Source: CBDVAK01 sp965371945 (GTDB lineage: Bacteria > Pseudomonadota > Gammaproteobacteria > Competibacterales > JAHEDQ01). From it: 17,784 bases of DNA. The translations under genes and the position numbers were made by a program. Numbering within the stretch: the first letter of the stretch is position 1; every line of letters starts with the position of its first letter. A model generated the notes under the pieces. It was given only the letters and a program-made list of their open reading frames with translations. It did not search any database and was not told the origin of the DNA. Shown here piece by piece: positions 14,080-17,784 of this stretch. The stretch covers positions 1 to 17,784 of the forward strand of contig CBDVAK010000038.1 of NCBI GenBank assembly GCA_965371945.1, written 5' to 3'.

Positions 14080-15288
14080 ATGAGAGTGTCGACCAGTCAG
14101 TTCTATCGTCAGAGCGTTGCCGGCATGCAGGAGAATCAGGTCGCGCTGGCGCGCAGCCAGAGGGATCTCGCCAGCGGTCGACGCGTGCAGGTTGCGGCCG
14201 ATGATCCCGTCGCCGCGGAGCGCATGTTGCGAACGGATCATCAAATCCGGCAACTGCAACAGTATCAGCGCAGCCTCGACCAGGCACGGACCTCGATGAC
14301 CACCCAGGACGACACACTGGGAAACATGGTCAATCTTCTGCACCGGGTACGCGAGATCAGTATCAGCGCGGAGAACGAGGCCATGACGCTTGGTGAGCGT
14401 GGCATCCTGGCCGCGGAGCTCGACGCAATCGTTGGCGATATGCAGTCTCTGGCCAACGCCCAGGATGGCGAAGGCAACTATCTGTTTGCCGGATTTGAGA
14501 CCGGCCGAAGGCCGTTTGCCGCGGATGCCAACGGGGCAGTCGCTTACCGCGGAGATGACGGACAGCGCTTTCTGCAGCCGGGCGCGGGACGAACCGTGCT
14601 CGTCAATCAATCGGGAGGGCGGTTGTTCGAGGATATCGTGCGGGGCAACGGCAGCTTTCGCGTCGATACGGCGCCGGGCAACACCGGCTCGGGCGTGATC
14701 GTAGATGATGGCGTGCAAGACCGGTCCGCTTTCCAGCCTGGCCGCTACCAAGTGAGATTCACCGCGGCCGATCTGTTCGACGTGGTGGATTCAGCCAGCG
14801 GTGCGCCATTGTTGACGGGACAGGCCTTTGTCGCAGGTGCCGCCATCGCTTTCAACGGGGTGCAGGTATCGGTCAAGGGGCAACCCCGGGCCGGCGATGT
14901 GTTCGTGGTCGAAAGTGGTGCCCGGACTTCGATCTTCGGGTTGGTGGAACAACTTCGCGACACGGTGAGAACACCGGCTTCGGACAGCGCGGATCGGGCT
15001 CGACTGAGCCAGGGGATAGCCGGCAGTCTTGATGACATGGATCGGGTGCTCGATCGCCTCGAGCAGGGCCGCGGTAGTCTGGGAGCGCGCATGCGAACCC
15101 TGGATGAGCAGCAGGATATCAATGAGACTGCCAGCGTGAATGCCGCCGAGTTGCTGTCGGAACTCCGCGATCTGGACTACGCGGAGGCTACCACGCAGCT
15201 CAATCAATACGCGCTCAATCTGCAGGCTGCGCAACAGGCATTCGCCCGTTTGCAGGGTTTGTCCTTGTTCAACCTGTTGCGGCGGTAA
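14080..15288 (+). CDS. flgL: FlgL, hook-filament junction protein 3 (HAP3)
   Basis: A 402-aa junction protein placed between FlgK and flagellin, with FlgN as its chaperone. The flagellin-like N-terminus (MRVSTSQFYRQSVAGMQENQ, then SGRRVQVAADDPVAAERML at about 32-50) and C-terminus (LRDLDYAEATTQLNQYALNLQAAQQAFARLQGLSLFNLL) are diagnostic. The central domain (about 222-281) contains a beta module with VVDSASGAPLLTG, VAGAAIAFNGVQVSVKGQP and AGDVFVVE, matching FlgK. AGGGGA lies 8 nt before the ATG. The 87-nt gap from flgK holds no convincing promoter, so the two genes are likely cotranscribed. The length is at the upper end for the family, in line with the inserted module. Confidence 0.95.
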   Translation: MRVSTSQFYRQSVAGMQENQVALARSQRDLASGRRVQVAADDPVAAERMLRTDHQIRQLQQYQRSLDQARTSMTTQDDTLGNMVNLLHRVREISISAENEAMTLGERGILAAELDAIVGDMQSLANAQDGEGNYLFAGFETGRRPFAADANGAVAYRGDDGQRFLQPGAGRTVLVNQSGGRLFEDIVRGNGSFRVDTAPGNTGSGVIVDDGVQDRSAFQPGRYQVRFTAADLFDVVDSASGAPLLTGQAFVAGAAIAFNGVQVSVKGQPRAGDVFVVESGARTSIFGLVEQLRDTVRTPASDSADRARLSQGIAGSLDDMDRVLDRLEQGRGSLGARMRTLDEQQDINETASVNAAELLSELRDLDYAEATTQLNQYALNLQAAQQAFARLQGLSLFNLLRR

Positions 15289-15431
15289 ACCCCGGGAATC
15301 AGGCATCGCCCACGCGTAGCCGCGATTCCGTGCTGCGTGTCGTGTAGGTCCCACCGCAATACATCCCCCCATCTTGCTTGTCTCCCGGCCCGGCATTTTC
15401 AACTATCCGGGAAGTCGTATCTTCGAATCCC

Positions 15432-15458
15432 TAAAGAATGGTTTGCTGCAGCCGATAA
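15432..15458 (+). promoter_or_regulatory. Sigma-28 (FliA) promoter of fliC
   Basis: TAAAGAAT (15432-15439), 11 nt, then GCCGATAA (15451-15458). The -10 box and spacing are perfect, and the -35 core TAAAG is intact with two mismatches after it. This is the expected late-class promoter for flagellin. Transcription should start near 15465, giving a leader of about 118 nt. The stretch from the end of flgL to this site (15289-15431) shows no clear terminator. Confidence 0.93.
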
Positions 15459-15464
15459 ACATAA

Positions 15465-15582
15465 TAACTGCTCGAAACAGGATACCCGGGGCCTCTCAAC
15501 GGAGCGCATTTGGGGCAGGCTGAGCAGGATCGGATTTCAACTGGCGCAGCATTGCCTTTGCTAACTTCAAGGAATCGAAACC
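15465..15582 (+). promoter_or_regulatory. fliC 5' leader with five GGA motifs
   Basis: The predicted 118-nt leader holds five GGA triplets, beginning at 15480, 15501, 15527, 15532 and 15571. The last is in the Shine-Dalgarno AAGGA, 9 nt before the ATG. Two sit in ACAGGAT/GCAGGAT contexts that resemble the CsrA/RsmA core. Post-transcriptional control by a CsrA-family protein is therefore possible, but it is inferred from motif content alone. Confidence 0.35.
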
Positions 15583-17004
15583 ATGTCCCTAGTGATCAAC
15601 ACCAACATCGCCTCGCTCAATGCCCAACGGCAGCTGAGTGGCACACAGAATATGCTGGACCGCTCCCTGGAGCGGCTCTCCAGCGGCTTGCGCATCAACA
15701 GCGCGCGTGACGACGCCGCCGGCATGGCGATCGCGGATCGAATGACCTCACAGATTCGTGGCCTCAATCAGGCCGTGCGCAACGCCAACGACGGCATCTC
15801 CTTTGCGCAGACTGGCGAAGGCGCCTTGCAGGAAGCGACCAATATCCTGCAGAGAATTCGCGAACTCGCCGTGCAGTCCGCCAATGACACCAATACCTCC
15901 AGCGACCGTCAGAAGCTGCAGAAAGAAGTCGGCAGCCTGGTCAGCGAACTGGATCGCATCGCGACCTCGACGCAGTTCAATGGCCGCACCATCTTTGACG
16001 GCAACTTTGGCACCGCGACCTATCAGGTCGGTGCCAACGCCAACCAGACCATCAGCGCCAGCGTCGACAGCTTTCGCACCAGCGACTATGGCAACAACAC
16101 TTTCTCGGGTGCACCGTCGGCCGGCGACATCGCTTCCCGGACCGTGGTCGGCGCCGCGATCGTCGTCAATGGCAATGCCGGCAGTGGCACTTACACGACC
16201 CAAACCAATGACACTGCCAAGACCATCGCCGAGGGTATCAACAGGCTTGGCACCGGCGTCACCGCCAGTGCCCGTACCGAGCTGGACATCGGTTTCACTA
16301 CCACTGGAACTTATGCGCTGACCGTGCAGTCCGACAACGGTACTGCCAAGAACATATCCTTTTCGGTCGGCGCCGGCGCCTCCGGTCTGGTCAACGCCGC
16401 CAAGGCTTTCAACGATGCCACCGGCGAGACCGGCGTCACCGCCCAGGTCAACGCCACCGGTTCGGCCATCACCCTGGTCAATGCTACCGGCAACGATATC
16501 ACGCTGACTGATACCACCGCCGTCAACTCGGGTGACGTCACTGTTGGAGCGGCCATCTTGACCGGGGCGGGTGGGGTTCCGGACACTGCGGTGATCAACG
16601 GTGAAGTGCGACTGGATTCCGACAAGTCCTTCAATGCTACTGATATTGGCCTAAGCGGGTACACGCTTGACGTGGCCTCGTCCACCTTGCAGGCCGTCGC
16701 GAGCTTTGATGTCACTTCCGTCAGCGGCGCCACCGACGCCATGCGCATCGCGGATGGCGCGTTGTCCTCCATCGACGACCAGCGGGCCGAGTTCGGCGCG
16801 CTGCAGAACCGCTTCGAGTCGACCATCTCCAATTTGCAGAATGTCTCGGAGAATCTGTCCGCCGCGCGCTCGCGGATCCAGGATGCCGACTTCGCGGCCG
16901 AAACCGCGGCCCTGACCCGCGCGCAGATCCTGCAGCAGGCCGGCGTATCCATCCTGGCGCAAGCCAACCAGTCCCAGCAGTCGGTGTTGTCACTGTTGCG
17001 GTAA
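15583..17004 (+). CDS. fliC: FliC, flagellin
   Basis: A 473-aa filament subunit exported through the hook and junction and polymerised under the FliD cap. The N-terminal D0/D1 region (about 1-165) is canonical: SLVINTNIASLNAQRQL, then SSGLRINSARDDAAGMAIADRM, then LQRIRELAVQSAND at about 89-102. The last segment corresponds to the TLR5-recognised segment of Salmonella flagellin, with Q90, R91, L95 and E115 in the matching positions. The variable Thr/Ala/Gly-rich centre (about 180-380) includes an AEGINRLGTGVTASA hook-IN-type motif. The C-terminal D1/D0 region ends in QANQSQQSVLSLLR. AAGGA lies 9 nt before the ATG. It has its own sigma-28 promoter and is followed by an intrinsic terminator. Confidence 0.97.
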   Translation: MSLVINTNIASLNAQRQLSGTQNMLDRSLERLSSGLRINSARDDAAGMAIADRMTSQIRGLNQAVRNANDGISFAQTGEGALQEATNILQRIRELAVQSANDTNTSSDRQKLQKEVGSLVSELDRIATSTQFNGRTIFDGNFGTATYQVGANANQTISASVDSFRTSDYGNNTFSGAPSAGDIASRTVVGAAIVVNGNAGSGTYTTQTNDTAKTIAEGINRLGTGVTASARTELDIGFTTTGTYALTVQSDNGTAKNISFSVGAGASGLVNAAKAFNDATGETGVTAQVNATGSAITLVNATGNDITLTDTTAVNSGDVTVGAAILTGAGGVPDTAVINGEVRLDSDKSFNATDIGLSGYTLDVASSTLQAVASFDVTSVSGATDAMRIADGALSSIDDQRAEFGALQNRFESTISNLQNVSENLSAARSRIQDADFAAETAALTRAQILQQAGVSILAQANQSQQSVLSLLR

Positions 17005-17024
17005 GTGGAACGCTAGCGAGGGCG

Positions 17025-17060
17025 AAGGCCGGCGGTGACCAATCCATACCGCCGGCTTTT
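17025..17060 (+). terminator. Intrinsic terminator after fliC
   Basis: GCCGGCGGT (17028-17036), an 11-nt loop, ACCGCCGGC (17048-17056), then TTTT. The 9-bp perfect GC-rich stem can be extended by A-U and G-U pairs into the T-run. It lies 20-55 nt after the fliC stop and before flaG, so it should end most flagellin transcripts and limit flaG to readthrough. Confidence 0.9.
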
Positions 17061-17085
17061 GACCTGGGTAAGGGAGGTTTTGCAC

Positions 17086-17541
17086 ATGGCAGTTGAAGTT
17101 TCCCCGCCGGGTGGGGCCAACCCAAAACCTGGGGGTCGCGGTTTCTCCACCGCTGACCGTGTCGAACGCGTAGCCCCTGACCCTGGCAACAGGGAGGCAG
17201 TTCCGGAAGTTTCCCGGCAAGTTCCTGCCGCCGGTGCCGGCCGTGACCCGGCCGGCAATGCGGAGCAGACGGTCACCGAGATTCGCAAAGTCGCCCAACG
17301 CGTGTTCCGCGATCTGCAGTTTTCCGTGGATCAGGACTCCGGGGAGGTGGTGGTGGAGGTTGTGGAGCGCATCAGCGGGGAACTGATACGCCGCATTCCA
17401 GCCACCGAACTGCTGGAGCTGGGCCGTACCTTGAGTGATCTGCAGGCTGATCGGGAACGGGCGTCGGGAGGCGGTCTCGATAGCGAGGTGGAAAGCGGAA
17501 GCTCGCAGCCGGCAGGAATTCTCATCAGCACCAAAGCCTGA
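17086..17541 (+). CDS. flaG: FlaG-family flagellar protein
   Basis: A 151-aa protein of the FlaG family, small proteins encoded beside flagellin that influence filament length in Vibrio and Pseudomonas relatives; the mechanism is not settled. The C-terminal domain is diagnostic: DLQFSVDQDSGEVVVEVVERISGELIRRIPATELLELGRTL at about 80-120, with the conserved G-E-L-I-R-x-I-P core. The N-terminal 60 residues are Pro/Gly/Ala-rich and probably disordered. A Ser/Gly-rich tail follows the domain. The ATG at 17086 has GGGAGG 8 nt upstream. An in-frame GTG at 17035 falls inside the fliC terminator and is rejected. No own promoter is evident, so expression probably comes from readthrough past the fliC terminator. 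Confidence 0.9.
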   Translation: MAVEVSPPGGANPKPGGRGFSTADRVERVAPDPGNREAVPEVSRQVPAAGAGRDPAGNAEQTVTEIRKVAQRVFRDLQFSVDQDSGEVVVEVVERISGELIRRIPATELLELGRTLSDLQADRERASGGGLDSEVESGSSQPAGILISTKA

Positions 17542-17589
17542 TATGGCACGCAATTGGCACAAGCAGGCGTGCAGCGTCTCAGGTGAAGA

Positions 17590-17613
17590 CCGGGTGATTC
17601 CTCAATAACCCGG
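17590..17613 (+). terminator. Weak hairpin after flaG
   Basis: CCGGGT (17590-17595), a 12-nt loop, ACCCGG (17608-17613), about 50 nt after the flaG stop. It lacks a T-run, so it may be only a weak or Rho-assisted end point. Confidence 0.3.
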
Positions 17614-17660
17614 GGCATTGGCTGCCGTGACGTGGGTACGGGCTGTGCATTCCGGGACCG

Positions 17661-17714
17661 TTAGCGGCAGGGATGCCGCTGTCGAGCCTACAGGGATGTA
17701 TTCACGGCGGGTCC
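17661..17714 (+). repeat. Dispersed stem-loop repeat, copy 2
   Basis: Second copy of the element at 4299-4350, in the same orientation. The stem AGCGGCA (17663-17669), loop GGGA and TGCCGCT (17674-17680) is perfect over 7 bp, and the tail keeps GAGCCTACA and GTATTCACGGCG. The outer pair changes from G-C in copy 1 (4300/4317) to A-T here (17663/17680), so pairing is preserved. The remaining sequence to the window end (17715-17784) shows no gene or other signal that I can support. Confidence 0.8.
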
Positions 17715-17784
17715 TGGAAGGCACTGCCCGCACCCGCATCACCCCGGCTGATTGAGCAACTACAAGACTGGCAGGTAACGAGAT

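Noticed and set aside
15295..15329. GGAATC/GATTCC inverted repeat after flgL as a terminator
   Set aside because: The stem is only 6 bp with a 23-nt loop and no T-run.

Overview
This 17.8 kb window is a chromosomal flagellar locus from a GC-rich, polarly flagellated type of gammaproteobacterium. The protein families, the flgA-flgM-flgN block facing flgBCDEFGHIJKL, and the combination of sigma-54 and sigma-28 promoters resemble Pseudomonas, Vibrio and Chromatiales-like lineages. I cannot place genus or species. No tRNA, rRNA, CRISPR array, transposase or phage gene is visible.

Layout. On the minus strand, reading leftward from about 4.2 kb, come flgA (P-ring chaperone), flgM (anti-sigma-28), flgN (FlgK/FlgL chaperone), an HDOD-GGDEF protein (predicted active diguanylate cyclase) and a small predicted exported protein of unknown function. 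On the plus strand, reading rightward from about 4.6 kb, come flgB, flgC, flgD, flgE, flgF, flgG, flgH, flgI, flgJ, flgK, flgL, fliC (flagellin) and flaG. Together they encode the distal and proximal rod, hook cap, hook, L- and P-rings, rod cap/muramidase, hook-filament junction and filament. The window stops just after flaG, where fliD and fliS often follow in relatives.

Regulation can be read directly from the DNA. Two near-consensus sigma-54 sites diverge from the flgA/flgB intergenic region. Three sigma-28 sites with the exact 11-nt spacing precede flgM, flgK and fliC. This is the standard hierarchy: hook-basal body genes come first under sigma-54, then the anti-sigma factor, junction proteins and filament under sigma-28. 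A strong intrinsic terminator separates fliC from flaG.

Most genes are ordinary members of known families. The parts that deserve a second look lie around them. A dispersed stem-loop repeat occurs twice, once between the divergent sigma-54 promoters and once after flaG, with a compensated base-pair change between copies. Inverted repeats sit inside or beside the sigma-28 promoters of flgM and flgK. A structured 171-nt spacer interrupts an otherwise compact operon between flgG and flgH. The HDOD-GGDEF gene overlaps or nearly abuts a small exported protein with a 39-residue internal repeat, in the position where Pseudomonas carries the c-di-GMP receptor gene flgZ.
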